This document shows positions 10,845-21,850 of a stretch of DNA of 64,000 bases, in pieces (position 1 is the stretch's first letter; every line of letters starts with the position of its first letter). The notes under the pieces are model-generated. The model was not told the DNA's origin. It saw nothing but the letters and a program-made list of their open reading frames with translations, and did not search any database. The stretch lies in NCBI GenBank assembly GCA_030704615.1, contig CM060734.1, positions 8,494,001-8,558,000 on the forward strand, in the 5' to 3' direction. The stretch comes from Takakia lepidozioides. Taxonomy: Eukaryota > Streptophyta > Takakiopsida > Takakiales > Takakiaceae. The position numbers and the translations under genes are program-made.

Positions 10845-11715
10845 TGTTACGAGGGCCAGACAACGAGGGTCACAACGGGACATACCGGGTGGTGATTGAT
10901 GTACACTACCTGGTCACGGGCAGAAAAGGCTAAGTACGCAGTACTTAGCAAATGGCGGAACAAGGGTACATTACCACGGGAGCAGTAGTGGGTAGTGTAG
11001 TGACCGTGGGCCGTGAACCACGATATCACACGGCCACGTTAGCATCGGCTTTAACCAATAGAGGGAGTAGTGGACCGTTTACCACTATGGCTCACGACCA
11101 CTACAACGAGCCACTTTTTTAGCAAACCTTTTAGGTTGCGTAGGCAGTTAGGCAAACGGTCATTAACGACCGCAGGCTGTAACGGCTTTCGAGCATAGTA
11201 TAAAAAGGCTACACGCAACATAGAGGGAGAGAAATATGAGTATCAGTGATCAGTGTGTATTCAGGGGACTCAGAGTGATTCAATGTGTACTTCTGTGATG
11301 ATGTGACGAACTCTGAAGTAAAGCCATGCTATTCGAAGCATCTCTGTGTAGAGTGAACGTGAGATGGAGAGAATGTGCCTTATGAGAGAACGTGAGATGG
11401 TGAGAATGTGTATCATCTCATAATCATTCTTGTTTTGTCTTGACTACCATGTGCTTGTATGAACAAAGAAGCTTCAGTCCTTTCGACTAAGATCTTATAT
11501 GCCAAAGAGACTGTAGGTTGGGCTTAATCAATAGGATTAAGCAGCCTGTAGGGACATGGATTCATACGACGTTCATGGTTTAGCTATCCTTAAAATGATT
11601 ACTTCGTAATCGTTTTTGAAAGCATACCGTCGGACAACCTCTGTTGTATGTCTTTGGAAATGGGCAGTAGCGCTGATAGCCTGTTTTGTCTAAGTCAAAA
11701 ACCAGCGGTTAACAA
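10845..11715 (+). repeat. G2 3' LTR (right edge uncertain)
   Basis: The sequence after the polypurine tract has no coding potential but has promoter-like content: a TATA box at 11199, a duplicated GAACGTGAGATGG word (about 11355 and 11388), and a T-rich 3' part. No second copy is present in the window, so the end is only bracketed by the coding remnant that begins at about 11716. Confidence 0.5.
11199..11207 (+). promoter_or_regulatory. TATA box in the G2 LTR
   Basis: TATAAAAAG lies 355 bp into the LTR, a typical U3 position. Transcription would be expected to start about 30 bp downstream, near 11230. Confidence 0.5.
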
Positions 11716-12073
11716 GCTCCGACGTAAAGGTTGATCCAAGCTCAAATCTGGATCCATTCGAACCGTGCTGCAAAAATGGAGTGTAGGGGGTGCTATGTCT
11801 AATGACATCCCTCTCTAGGTCGGCCTCTTCCACAATTTTCATGTCAACTATCTCGCTGTTCTCCTCCTGAGGAACCTCCTATTCCTGCACACCAACCTGT
11901 TCGGCGAATAGGGAAAAGAGCTCGGTCAGTAATTCAAACTTTGGAAGTGCATCGGTTGCTACCGAGTGTACCATCACATACTTGCCTTGGTTTTCTCCAA
12001 ACAACCAGGCGATGCAGTCCGCATCAGACTCGCATTTGTATAATCCCGGACCTAGGGACCTGACTGCATCCTC
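11716..12073 (-). pseudogene. Unidentified coding remnant on the minus strand
   Basis: Read on the minus strand from 12070, one frame stays open for about 120 codons with a single TAG (11888-11890). The composition is protein-like: LYKCESDADCIAWLFGENQG, KYVMVHSVATDALP, FELLTELFSLFAEQVG, then an acidic segment and FELGSTFTSELVNRW. It has no start codon because repeat R-A cuts it at 12074. The stop follows Glu and could be a former CAG. I do not recognise the family. It may be a gag or host-gene fragment. It lies immediately beyond the G2 LTR and could be the disrupted target locus. Confidence 0.45.
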
Positions 12074-14858
12074 TCCTCAGGTATCCCGATTTGATGCATT
12101 CTACTGTGATCTCTTGAGATTCAGGTGTTGAATGCCGCAGCGTCCCACTCCACAAACGATTAAATTTCTTTGTGGTGTCGCATCTATGTTTTACTTTTGA
12201 TCAATTTGCTCACTGTAGAATGCATGTTGGACATGGATAGCAACTGTGAAGACCTGCTACTCACCTCGTGCATCCTCACTAACACACATCTTGATGTGGT
12301 GGTTTTTGGGACGGGCACATGTGAGGGTCTTCACTTGATGTGTATTTTTTTTTTCAGTTTGCAGATGATCAAAGGACTTGGCGATGGTGACGATTGATGC
12401 TACAAACTGCTTCAGTGGGCAGATTCGGCCTCTCAACCTTAATGCTTTTTTGTTTTTATGGGTTGTAACCTGATTATAAGTCAGTTTTCTGGTATGATAC
12501 CAGTTTGAACTATGGCACCATATTAGTGGGGTTTTCAACCTGATTGTAAATCAGCTTTCTGGCACGATACCAGTCTGAGCTTCGGCTGCATTTTGATATG
12601 GTGCTGGAGTACCATCTCCAGACCTTATAAGGCTATCCAATGATGCTTAAGATAGGCCTTCTTATGTTGATTTAACACGGTAAGTACCAAGCGGTACTTT
12701 TTGGACATTGAGGTCAGAGTTCTAAATTTAAAATAGCCCTCGTTACACTGTTTTAACTTAGAGATTACCAAGCAGCTGGCGTGATGGGCTTTTCAGATTA
12801 CATAGCACCTGTTTTAAGGTTGCCAAGCGATGTCATTGGAACCATCCTTTGAATTTGAAACAGGTTCAGTTTTACCATGTTAACTTGGAAGGTACCAAGC
12901 TGTACTTGATTTGGAAGAATACCAAGCAGTACTTGACTTGGAAGAATACCAAGCAATGGTCTTGTTGGGCTTTTTCAAAATACGTAGGGGCTGGTTTAAC
13001 TTATCAAACTAGCCTTTTAGAATACCCTTTGAGCTGGTGTTGTCTATAAAGTTCTGATTATGCTCATTGTAGCAGTCCACTCTGATTGAGTTTTGGAGAT
13101 CGATGATTGGAAAACCAGATCCAGACCTTTGTGCATTCATAGAACATAGACATAGCATGTTGGCTGGTCTATATTATCAGGCTGGGCTCTTGGAATTGCA
13201 ACACCTGCAACTCATTCTTAAAGGCTCAAGTGTTTATGTTGATCTGGTATGTACCAAAGGTGGTGTTTGTCCCGATTGTTTTATAAGAAATACAAGACTC
13301 CTTCGATGATGAATGACATCTGAATCTAGGGTGATGGTTGTCTTGGAAATCCCACCCTCCCACCCTAATTTTTCATGTGTTTTCAGGAAGATGACATGAG
13401 TTTTTATCAGGTATGCCTATGGAAGGTGAAGTTAGATAGTGCCTTGTTATGAGGCTGATTTGTCGTTAATTTGACAAAGACCTTGTTTGGTCTTGTCCAT
13501 GTCCCGACAAGACATAGTATCTTCCCTCTCTATTCTTGACCAGTGTACTTAGTGGTTTCTGTACACACTCACTCTCTCTCTCTCACCTGCCATTTTCCAG
13601 TTTTCTTACTATGATGTACTAACACCTTTAGTGGCTTTTGCAGAGGTCTAGGAAAGCCATGGGGTATCAGCCCCCTATAACAATAGTGTGGAGCAACAAA
13701 TCCCTCATAAGGTATGATGATCCTCTCCAACAAAAATTTGTTGGCGGATTGGACAACGAGAGAAAGGCATTGCTGATATTACTTGAAGAACATCTAAGGG
13801 TTTCTTGCATACTGATATTATGAGCTAGGCCCAGGTAAAACAGCCTGTTAGAGTATGTGTGTACACCTTCTACATGATCCGGTCAATGCACATTACTCCT
13901 GTTAACTGGTAACCTGTAGTTGATGCCTTATGTCAGCATCAGATCCCTTATGATGAAAAGCCTTCCCTACTCGTGGGCTTTAATACTTCTCCTGGATGTG
14001 GGGTTGCTCTTTATAGCACCACTAAAAAAATGCCCAGGTGTAACGTGATATGTCATTTTTCATACCTTGAGGAAATATGGTTTTAAAACCATAAAGCTCG
14101 TTGATATGGTGAAAAGATGGGCAGCAGATTGCTGCCAATGTTCTTATTCACATGTTCATGTTGTGAATCACGGGCAGTAGACTACTGCCACTGGCTGAAG
14201 AACACGAGTTCTTATTCATACCTTTGGAAAAACGGTTCTAACCATAAAGTTGGCTGATATGGTGGAAAAATGTGCAGTAATTTACTGCCATCGGTTAAAG
14301 AACACCTGTAATTTCTGAACTCTTGCGTGCCCAGCTATATGAATGTTTTGTCCGTATTTTCTCTTGACTTGGGAAGCAGAGACTGTAGCTTTTTAACCAA
14401 AGATAAAACTACATCGCACGGAGATCCTGCCTTGGTCTCTACTTCTTTACAAGAGCTTGTTGACAAGATAAGAGGTAACATGGAAAACGCATGACTCTAT
14501 ATTCTTGCCAAGTTTGATTTATGCTATGCCAATGTTCACTCGTGATCTGAGGGCAGAGAGAATGTAGACCTTTTATCTTTTTGGTATTCAAGTCCAAGGA
14601 TAGAACTACATTGTAGAGGGAGACCTTATGAGAATGGGTCTGGTATGCACTCCCTTACGGGGTGAGCGCATACCACACGCACTCCATAAGGGACTGCCAT
14701 ATTAGGGGTTGGATGGTGGGCGCCCCCTCTCTCCAATTATCCATTTGGGATTAACAATTTTTTTTTCCTAAGCCTACCTGGTTTGGAAATACCTTCTTTC
14801 TAATCCCTAATGGAATATGTTTTGAATTTCATCCATACCGGATGGAAAATATGCTAGG
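12074..14858 (+). mobile_element. Repeat R, copy A
   Basis: This is one of at least eight copies or fragments of an unclassified ~3-kb dispersed repeat (others: 18780-21815, 26977-28498, 30442-31944, 38415-38617, 38618-40469, 40470-41790, 46309-46495). Copies are highly similar and occur on both strands. It contains a (CT)n tract before TTTTGCAG, many short palindromes, ACCAAGC-GTACTT repeats (12690-12960) and several 60-70-codon open frames that differ between copies without a visible coding pattern. Terminal inverted repeats, transposase and polymerase domains were not found. The right end breaks off at 14858 inside a ~380-bp block (T) that other copies carry at either end. Confidence 0.75.
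14076..14288. repeat. Hairpin cluster inside repeat R
   Basis: An 18-bp perfect palindrome (TATGGTTTTAAAACCATA, 14076-14093) is followed by three hairpins with 7-bp perfect stems at 14120-14136 (GGCAGCA/TGCTGCC), 14173-14189 (GGCAGTA/TACTGCC) and 14274-14288 (GCAGTAA/TTACTGC). The cluster is present in copies A, B and C. Confidence 0.7.
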
Positions 14859-15708
14859 AACTCATCGCATGTTTGCATCGCCCAACTTGGGGCGAGAGGG
14901 CAAACCTAAACCTTTTGTTGGTGGACGGGAGGACCTGCAGCGAGAGTACGACAGAATAGGCATTGGGGAGGTTGGTGCAGGCGGCATGGCAGGTGAAGGG
15001 CGTGAGGATGTGAGGACAACATATCCGGCAATGGAGGTTGTTGATGCACATGCTGTAGGGCCCGCCCACGCAAAGAAGAAGAAGAAAGTTAAGCACATGC
15101 AATCCCCGGCGAGAGAGCCATCACGGGCTGCGGAGGGGGGAGTGAGCAGTGCGCGCGAGGGTGTCAGTTCTCCTCAATCAAAGGTGGTCGTCCTGGAGGG
15201 CTCCCCTGCTGCTAGCCCTAGTAAGAAACAGAAAGCCCGTGAGAGGGCAAAAGAACAGGCGAGACAGAATGCTAGCTAGGAGGAAAGAGAAAAGGCCACT
15301 GAAGAGGCCAGGGGTGCCCAAATGACAGATGCCAATGTAAGCGAGGGACGCACAGAGACGGTGGATCCCTCCAAGACACCACAAAGAGGCAGTAACACAC
15401 CAGTTAGACCATCGCGGGCAAGAGCAGCCCCTGCAATTACCCATACAGTGGAGAGTGGAGGAGAGGAAAGAACACCAGAAAGAGCACGGATTGTGCCAGT
15501 TTGAGGTGAAGCCGGGGAGAGGGTAGTATAGACGGGGAGAGTGCTCGAGGTGGTTTCGCCGGTGGCTGACCATGTTGAGGAGGACGACAGGGAGCTTTCT
15601 GACCAGGATGACATCCTCCCGGATATCCCCAGGCCCCAAACCCGCAGCATACAGGCTGGATTTGGCGGTCCTGGTGGGCTGCCGGAGAACCCCTCTGCAG
15701 TAGACGTC
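14842..15708 (+). pseudogene. Upstream in-frame extension of the ParB-like gene, with three stops
   Basis: From ATG 14842 the frame of the downstream gene reads through a low-complexity, charged region: a Gly-rich start, AHAKKKKKVKHMQ near residue 73, SPSKKQKARERAKEQ, then Glu/Arg/Pro-rich sequence. It is interrupted by TAG 15277, TGA 15502 and TAG 15529. The sequence stays protein-like in the same frame across all three stops. It was therefore probably once the gene's basic N-terminus, with a possible nuclear localisation signal. Alternatively an unrecognised intron removes the stops. Its first codons overlap the broken end of repeat R-A. Confidence 0.5.
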
Positions 15709-18700
15709 ATGTCGGAGGCGGATATGAAGTTGGCCGCTGCCAAGATGTTGGAGGCAACCCACAGCAACATTGGCAGGGTGCTGGGGGGCATGGTGTACCC
15801 GGCCAAGCTTCGGATTCCCCTTTGCCGCTTGGTGTCATTGCAGGTGGTGAGACTTGCCCTCCCAAGCGATATCGACAAGCTGAAATTCTCTTTCCGGGAT
15901 GGATATCGAATGGGGTCTGCCGTGTTTTACGTTTCCATTGAGAACGACCACGGAGCTTCCCGTGCCCACACTTCCGATGAGGTGGACAAATGGGGTCCCC
16001 ATTGGCAAAGGCGAAATGAGGAGTTCGAGAGAACAATTGCTACTGATCCTCTTTTCCAGCACTTGTCCGGTAAGATGTTTTACGTGTGGGACGGCAATCA
16101 TCGCCTCCTGGCATGGATGGAGCACATAGCCGAAGCCCACCCCAACGACCTCGATTGGCATTTCGCCGTGGAGTGTGTTGTGCTGAAGGTTGCGGGGCCC
16201 AAAGATCGCAGTATTCTCAAAGCTGCAATGGCGGACATCAACTCGTAAGTTACAACGCCTCTTGCTTTTGGACCCATCCAATTGTAAGTCATTTCATTGC
16301 GAATCCTCATATTTGTTGAAAATTCCCATTTCAGTATTGTTTGATGGAAATGTGGCATTGCAGGGTGACTGAGAATGCCTTCATTGCCACCAACTTGTCC
16401 CATATGCTCTTCCGAGTGAAGGATGTCGGGAAGCAGGGGGTGCAAGAGTTTGCCAATTCGCTCAGTGCCGTCCTCCTGCGCAAGTCGGAGGCAAAGGCAG
16501 ACAGAACCTGGTATAGGCTGAGCATGGACGCCATGGTGGACTACATATTTCGGGTAAAGCTCCTCACTGTTTTGTTGAGCTAATGTGTCTCTCCTCCCCC
16601 AATAGAAGAAAAAGTGTTGAGCAGGATCTCTAATCTTATGTGCGCATTCTTGACAGACAAAAATTCAGCAGGATTTGGCACATGCGCGGAGGTTCTACAT
16701 GGAGTCAGAGGAGAAGAATCTAACCTTCCCGGCACTCGAATCGTATCTCAAAGTTGCGGAGGCCAGGGCCCGCATAAAGTACAAGTCGCGGATGGTAAAG
16801 TACGTGGCCATAGCTGATCCCGCCCTTGGTGCCGACTTTCTGGTGGAGGTGGGGAAGCACTACTCCCGTGCTCTGAAGCCCACGATGACATTGGAGAAGC
16901 TCCATCGTCTAGCCACATCTTGTGTGGATGCAACAGAAAAGGTGATACATTCTTAACCAAATTGTGGTGGCAACAACTCGTTTTTGTGGTGTTTGGCGCT
17001 TATGAATATGCTGGGTGGTTGGACAGACCCGGTGGCTCCAAATCTGGAATGGTTCCCAAAGTACAAGGGACATGTGGAGCTTCCCCAAACCGGACAAACT
17101 GTCTGACCCCACATTCGACATGTGGATGAACCGCATGACATGGTGGTTTCAGGTACTTCCCCACGCTTCGTTTGGCGCTTCTACTCTTGTAGGGGGTGGA
17201 TTCATTGTATTTTTTGAGGAAAGCGATCTGATGGAGAATCTCCACAGGTGACAACAAATGCGCAAGAGAAGCTGGACACACAAGCACATCAGTTCAAGAT
17301 GGAGATTTCTCCTGCAGCAGAGAGCCTACGCGACTATGTGATGAGGTACTTTCTGCTCTACAAAACCGACCTATTCTTTCGGGAGATACCCCATGCCCGC
17401 CGGAGCCACGAGTTCACCGACCAGCCGAACGCGGACAAAGCAGCAATGCGCCTTCTGTACAGGTACATACGCGATGCCTTCCTTTCAAGTCCTTGCATTT
17501 CAGGATGTTAGAGGCCTCATGTGGCGCATGAAAATTGGTCTTTGGGAAAATGGCGCCAAATTTCCAGTTCAGGGCTCCAAAAATGGCTAAGTCCCTAGGG
17601 TGCCTGGCCCTAAACTGGAAATTCGGCGCCATTTTTCCAGTTCAAGGCCATATTACCGTTCTGGGACTTAGCCATTTTCGGGCCGGAAAAGGGAAAATGG
17701 CGCCGAATTTCCAGTTCAGGGCTCCGAAAATGGCTAAGTCCCTAGGGTGGCTGGCCCTGAACTGGAAATTCGGCGCCATTTTTCCAGTTCTAGGCCCTAT
17801 TACCATTATGGGACTTGGCCATTTTTGGGCCGGAAATGGGAAAATGGCGCCGATTTTCCAGTTCAGGGCTTCGAAAATGGCTAAAGTCCCTAGGGTGGCT
17901 GGCCCTGAACTGGAAATTCGGCGCCATTTTTCCAGTTCTAGGCACTATTACCGTTCTGGGACTTAGCCATTTTCGGGCCGGACCAGGGAAAATGGCGCCG
18001 AATTACCAGTTCAGGGCTCCGAAAATGGCTGTCCCTAGGGTGGCTGGCACAAAAAACCGAAATTCGGCGCCATTTTTCGAGTTTTAGGCCCTGGCAGTTT
18101 TGGAACTTAGCCATTTTCGGGCCATACCGGGAAAAATGGCGCCGAATTTCCAGTTCCGGGCTCCCAAGATGGCTAAGTCCCTAGGGTGGCAGTCACCGAA
18201 AACTGAAATTCGGCGCCATTTTTCCATTTCTAGGCCCAGTCAGATCCGCCCCTACCTAGGAAAATGGTGCCGAATTTGCAGTTCAGGGACCTCATTGGGT
18301 TTTTCATGAATGCAGGTACTGCAAGTTCTCCCTTTTAGAGAAAGGTCATCTGTCTTTCGAGCCACCATTCTTCCTGGCATGGAGGAACCCTGGGGCTGAC
18401 TCCATGTACACTGACGATATTGTGAAGGAGTGGCATCTGGAACATTTGCATGATTGCCCTTGGTATGTGGACCATCCGCCCGGCTTGCTCGACCCATCCG
18501 AGTTTCAATTGAAGCTGGATGCTGAGGCCCGACGAAACCGGGCTCCGCTGTCTCCGCTGGGTGCAAAAGAGGCAAAAGCACTTGCGAACTCCAGGAAAGC
18601 GGCAGAGCTTGCTCAGGCAGGAATTCAGGAGAAATTGAATAAGAAGCATAAAGGCCAAAGGAAAAGGACAAGGAAACAGGTGAGTACAGTAACACCCAAA

Positions 18701-18820
18701 AAACAGAAAACCATCGGGGCATCGGAGGAGGCGCAGGAGGGGACCCAAGTGAGTGACTCGGACGACTCGGACGACTCGGCAATCTTTCCTATTCATGAAG
18801 CAGCAGTGCTCATAAGGTGA
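15709..18820 (+). CDS. Six-exon gene with a ParB/sulfiredoxin-like domain
   Basis: Exons 15709-16244, 16364-16553, 16669-16941, 17027-17152, 17248-17462 and 18316-18820 join in phase across five GT-AG introns. ATG 15709 is the first start after the upstream stops. Exon 1 encodes a ParB/Srx-fold pattern: IPLCRLVSLQVVRL, a strand-rich middle, FYVWDGNHRLLAWMEHI (the DG-x-HR signature), then FAVECVVLKVAGPKD and a helix ending ADIN. Exons 2-6 are mostly helical (RTWYRLSMDAMVDYIFR, MWMNRMTWWFQ, SFEPPFFLAWRNPGADSMYT), with a Lys-rich, then Asp/Ser-rich C-tail. A strong donor CAG|GTGAGT at 18680 could end exon 6 earlier. As drawn, the last 14 codons come from repeat R-B. ParB-family proteins bind or cut DNA or use CTP. 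The role here is unknown. Confidence 0.6.
17544..18290. repeat. 147-bp palindromic satellite in the last intron
   Basis: Units start at about 17544, 17691, 17838, 17986, 18129 and 18258 (partial), giving spacings of 147, 147, 148, 143 and 129 bp. Each unit contains two interlocked inverted repeats in the order A-B-A'-B'. A is AAAATGGCGCCGAATTTCCA plus 9 more bases, exactly complementary to A' in unit 2. B is CCGAAAATGGCTAAGTCCC, complementary to GGGACTTAGCCATTTTCGG. The array lies wholly inside the intron 17463-18315. Open frames across it are artefacts of the repeat. Confidence 0.9.
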
Positions 18821-21815
18821 TGGGGGAAGTATCATGCACTTTGTAAATGTGCAATTTGTCCTCAAGTATCCCGATTTGTTGCATTCTGCTATGATCTCTT
18901 GAGATTCAGGTGTTGAATGCCGCAGCGTCCCACTCCACAAACGATTAAATTTCTTTGTGGTGTCGCATCTATGTTTTACTTTTGATCAATTTGCTCACTG
19001 TAGAATGCATGTTGGACATGGATAGCAACTGTGAAGACCTGTTACTCACCTCGTGCATCCTCACTAACACACATCTTGATGTGGTGGTTTTTGGGACGGG
19101 CACAGGTGAGGGTCTTCACTTGATGTGTATTTTTTTTTCAGTTTGCAGATGATCAAAGGACTTGGCGATGGTGACGATTGATGCTACAAACTTCTTCAGT
19201 GGGCAGATTCGGCCTCTCAACCTTAATGCTTTTTTGTTTTTATGGGTTGTAACCTGATTATAAGTCAGTTTTCTGGCATGATACCAGTCTGAACTTTGGC
19301 ACCATATTAGTGGGGTTTTCAACCTGATTGTAAATCAGTTTTCTGGCACGATACCAGTTTGAGCTTCGGCTGCATTTTGATATGGTGTTGGAGTACCATC
19401 TCCAAACCTTATAAGGCTATCCAATGATGCTTAAGATAGGCCTTCTTATGCTGATTTAACACGGTAAGTACCAAGCGGTACTTTTTGGACATTGAGGTCA
19501 GAGTTCTAAATTTAAAACAGCCCTCGTTACATTGTTTTAACTTAGAGATTACCAAGCAGCTGGCGTGATGGGCTTTTCAGATTACATAGCACATGTTTTA
19601 AGGTTGCCAAGCGATGCCATTGGAACCATCCTTTGAATTTGAAACAGGTTCGGTTTTACCATGTTAACTTGGAAAGTACCAAGCTCTACTTGACTTGGAA
19701 GAATACCAAGCAATGGTCTTGTTGGGCTTTTTCAAAATACGTAGGGGCTGGTTTAACTTATCAAACTAGCCTTTTGGAATACCCTTTGAGCTGGTGTTGT
19801 CTATAAAGTTCTGATTATGCTCATTGTAGCACTCCACTCTGATTGAGTTTTGGAGATCGATGATTGGAAAACCAGATCCAGACCTTTGTGCATTCATGGA
19901 ACAGAGACATAGCATGCTGGCTGGTCTACATTATCAGGCTGGGCTCTTGGAATTGCAACACCTGCAACTCATTCTTAAAGGCTCAAGTGTTTATGCTGAT
20001 CTGGTATGTACCAAAGGTGGAGTTTGTCCCGATTGTTTTATAAGAAAAACAAGACTCATTCGATGATGAATGACATCTGAATCTAGGGTGATGGTTGTCT
20101 TGGAAATCCCACCCTCCCACCCTAATTTTTCATGTGTTTTCAGGAAGATGACATGAGTTTTTATCAGGTATGCCTATGGAAGGTGAAGTTAGATAGTGCC
20201 TTGTTATGAGGCTGATTTGTCGTTAATTTGACAAAGACCTTGTTTGGTCTTGTCCATGTCCCGACAAGACATGGTATCTTCCCTCTCTATTCTTGACCTG
20301 TGTACTTAGTGGTTTCTGTACACACACACTCTCTCTCTCTCTCTCTCACCTGCCATTTTCCAGTTTTCTTACTATGATGTACTAACACCTTTAATGGCTT
20401 TTGCAGAGGTCTAGGAAAGCCATGGGGTATCAGCCCCCTATAACAATAGTGTGGAGCAACAAATCCCTCATAAGGTATGATGATCCTCTCCAACAAAAAT
20501 TTGTTGGTGGATTGGACAACGAGAGAAAGGCATTGCTGATATTACTTGAAGAACATCTAAGGGTTTCTTGCATACTGATATTATGAGCTAGGCCCGGGTA
20601 AAACAGCCTGCTAGAGTATGTGTGTACACCTTCTACATGATCCGGTCAATGCACATTACTCCTGTTAACTGGTAACCTGTAGTTGATGCCTTATGTCAGC
20701 ATCAGATCCCTTATGATGAAAAGCCTTCCCTACTCGTGGGCTTTAATACTTCTCCTGGATATGGGTTTGCTCTTTATAGCACCACTAAAAAAATGCCCAG
20801 GTGTAACGTGATATGTCATTTTTCATACCTTGAGGAAATATGGTTTTAAAACCATAAAGCTCGTTGATATGGTGAAAAGATGGGCAGCAGATTGCTGCCA
20901 ATGTTCTTATTCACATGTTCATGTTGTGAATCACGGGCAGTAGACTACTGCCACTGGCTGAAGAACACGAGTTCTTATTCATACCTTTGGAAAAACAGTT
21001 CTAACCATAAAGTTGGCTGATATGGTGGAAAAATGTGCAGTAATTTACTGCCATCGGTTGAAGAACACCTGTAATTTCTGAACTCTTGCGTGCCCAGCTA
21101 TATGAATGTTTTGTCCATATTTTCTCTTGACTTGGGAAGCAGAGACTGTAGCTTCTTAACCAAAGATAAAACTACATCGCACGGAGATCCTTCCTTGGTC
21201 TCTACTTCTTTAAAAGAGCTTGTTGACAAGATAAGAGGTAACATGGAAAACGCATGACTCTATATTCTTGCCAAGTTTGATTTATGATATGCCAATGTTC
21301 ACTCGTGATCTGAGGGCAGAGAGAATGTAGACCTTTTATCTTTTTGGTATTCAAGTCCAAGGATAGAACTACATTGTAGAGGGAGACCTTATGAGAATGG
21401 GTCTGGTATGCACTCCCTTACGGGGTGAGTGCATACCACACTCACTCCATAATGGACTGCCATACCAGGGGTTGGATGGTGGGCGCCCCCTCTCTCCAAT
21501 TATCTGTTTGGGATTAACAATTTTTTTTCCTAAGCCTACCTGGTTTGGAAATACCTTCTTTCTAATCCCTAATGGAATATGTTTTGAATTTCATCCATAC
21601 CGGATGGAAAATATTCCAGGTATAATCCCTAACTGGATGAATTATTGTCTTGAGCTTTACCACTAAGGATGTAGCCTACAAATTTTCATCCATGATGGAT
21701 TACATCCATCCTGGATGTTACATAACAAATGTAAACCTAAGAGGATGTAACTCTAATGAAGTGCAAAATTTCATCCCAGTGGATGAAATCACGGGATGGT
21801 TTGCTAACCGCCTCT
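18780..21815 (+). mobile_element. Repeat R, copy B (most complete)
   Basis: It is nearly identical to copy A over its whole length and extends further at both ends. It starts at GCAATCTTTC(C/T)TATTCATGAAG, inside the last exon of the ParB-like gene, and ends at GCTAACCGCCTCT. Near the right end there is a perfect 11-bp-stem hairpin (GGTATGCACTC 21405-21415 / GAGTGCATACC 21427-21437), close to where copy C terminates, followed by the ~380-bp block T. The word TAATGGA flanks block T on both sides (about 21449 and 21815). This might be a target duplication or chance. Confidence 0.75.
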
Positions 21816-21850
21816 AATGGAGTACATCACCCATACCGGAAGAACTAGAT

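Larger units (their letters stand above)
6285..11715 (+). mobile_element. G2: divergent Ty3/gypsy element with RT, aORF, PPT and LTR
   Basis: The order is RT, RNase H, (integrase missing), additional ORF, polypurine tract, LTR, all on the plus strand. RT and aORF are clearly homologous to those of G1 but differ at many residues, so G2 is a separate family. The 5' LTR, gag, protease and nearly all of the integrase are absent. The left edge abuts the G1-a LTR, and the right edge is taken as the point where minus-strand coding sequence starts, about 11716. Confidence 0.8.

Noticed and set aside
12170-12397. Small membrane protein gene (starts MWCRIYVLLLINLL), repeated in several places
   Set aside because: It lies in every copy of repeat R and changes length and sequence between copies with the surrounding DNA; no coding constraint is visible.
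13103-13309. 68-codon conserved ORF (MIGKPDPDLCAF) as a gene
   Set aside because: Conservation equals that of the non-coding parts of R. Differences between copies are mostly amino-acid changing.
13638-13823. Exon following a TTTTGCAG acceptor in R
   Set aside because: The acceptor-like site follows a (CT)n tract present in all R copies, but no donor or upstream exon could be joined to it convincingly.
15178-15878. Long minus-strand frames over the ParB-like gene
   Set aside because: They are antisense shadows of a GC-rich coding exon; the plus-strand exon has splice junctions and a domain signature.
17535-18309. Proteins with repeated KMAPNFQFRAPKMAK
   Set aside because: They arise from the 147-bp satellite, which lies in an intron and reads open in several frames.
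18780-21815. Repeat R as a complete LTR retrotransposon with block T as LTR
   Set aside because: No primer site, polypurine tract or gag/pol coding sequence lies next to block T, and no single copy has T at both ends.
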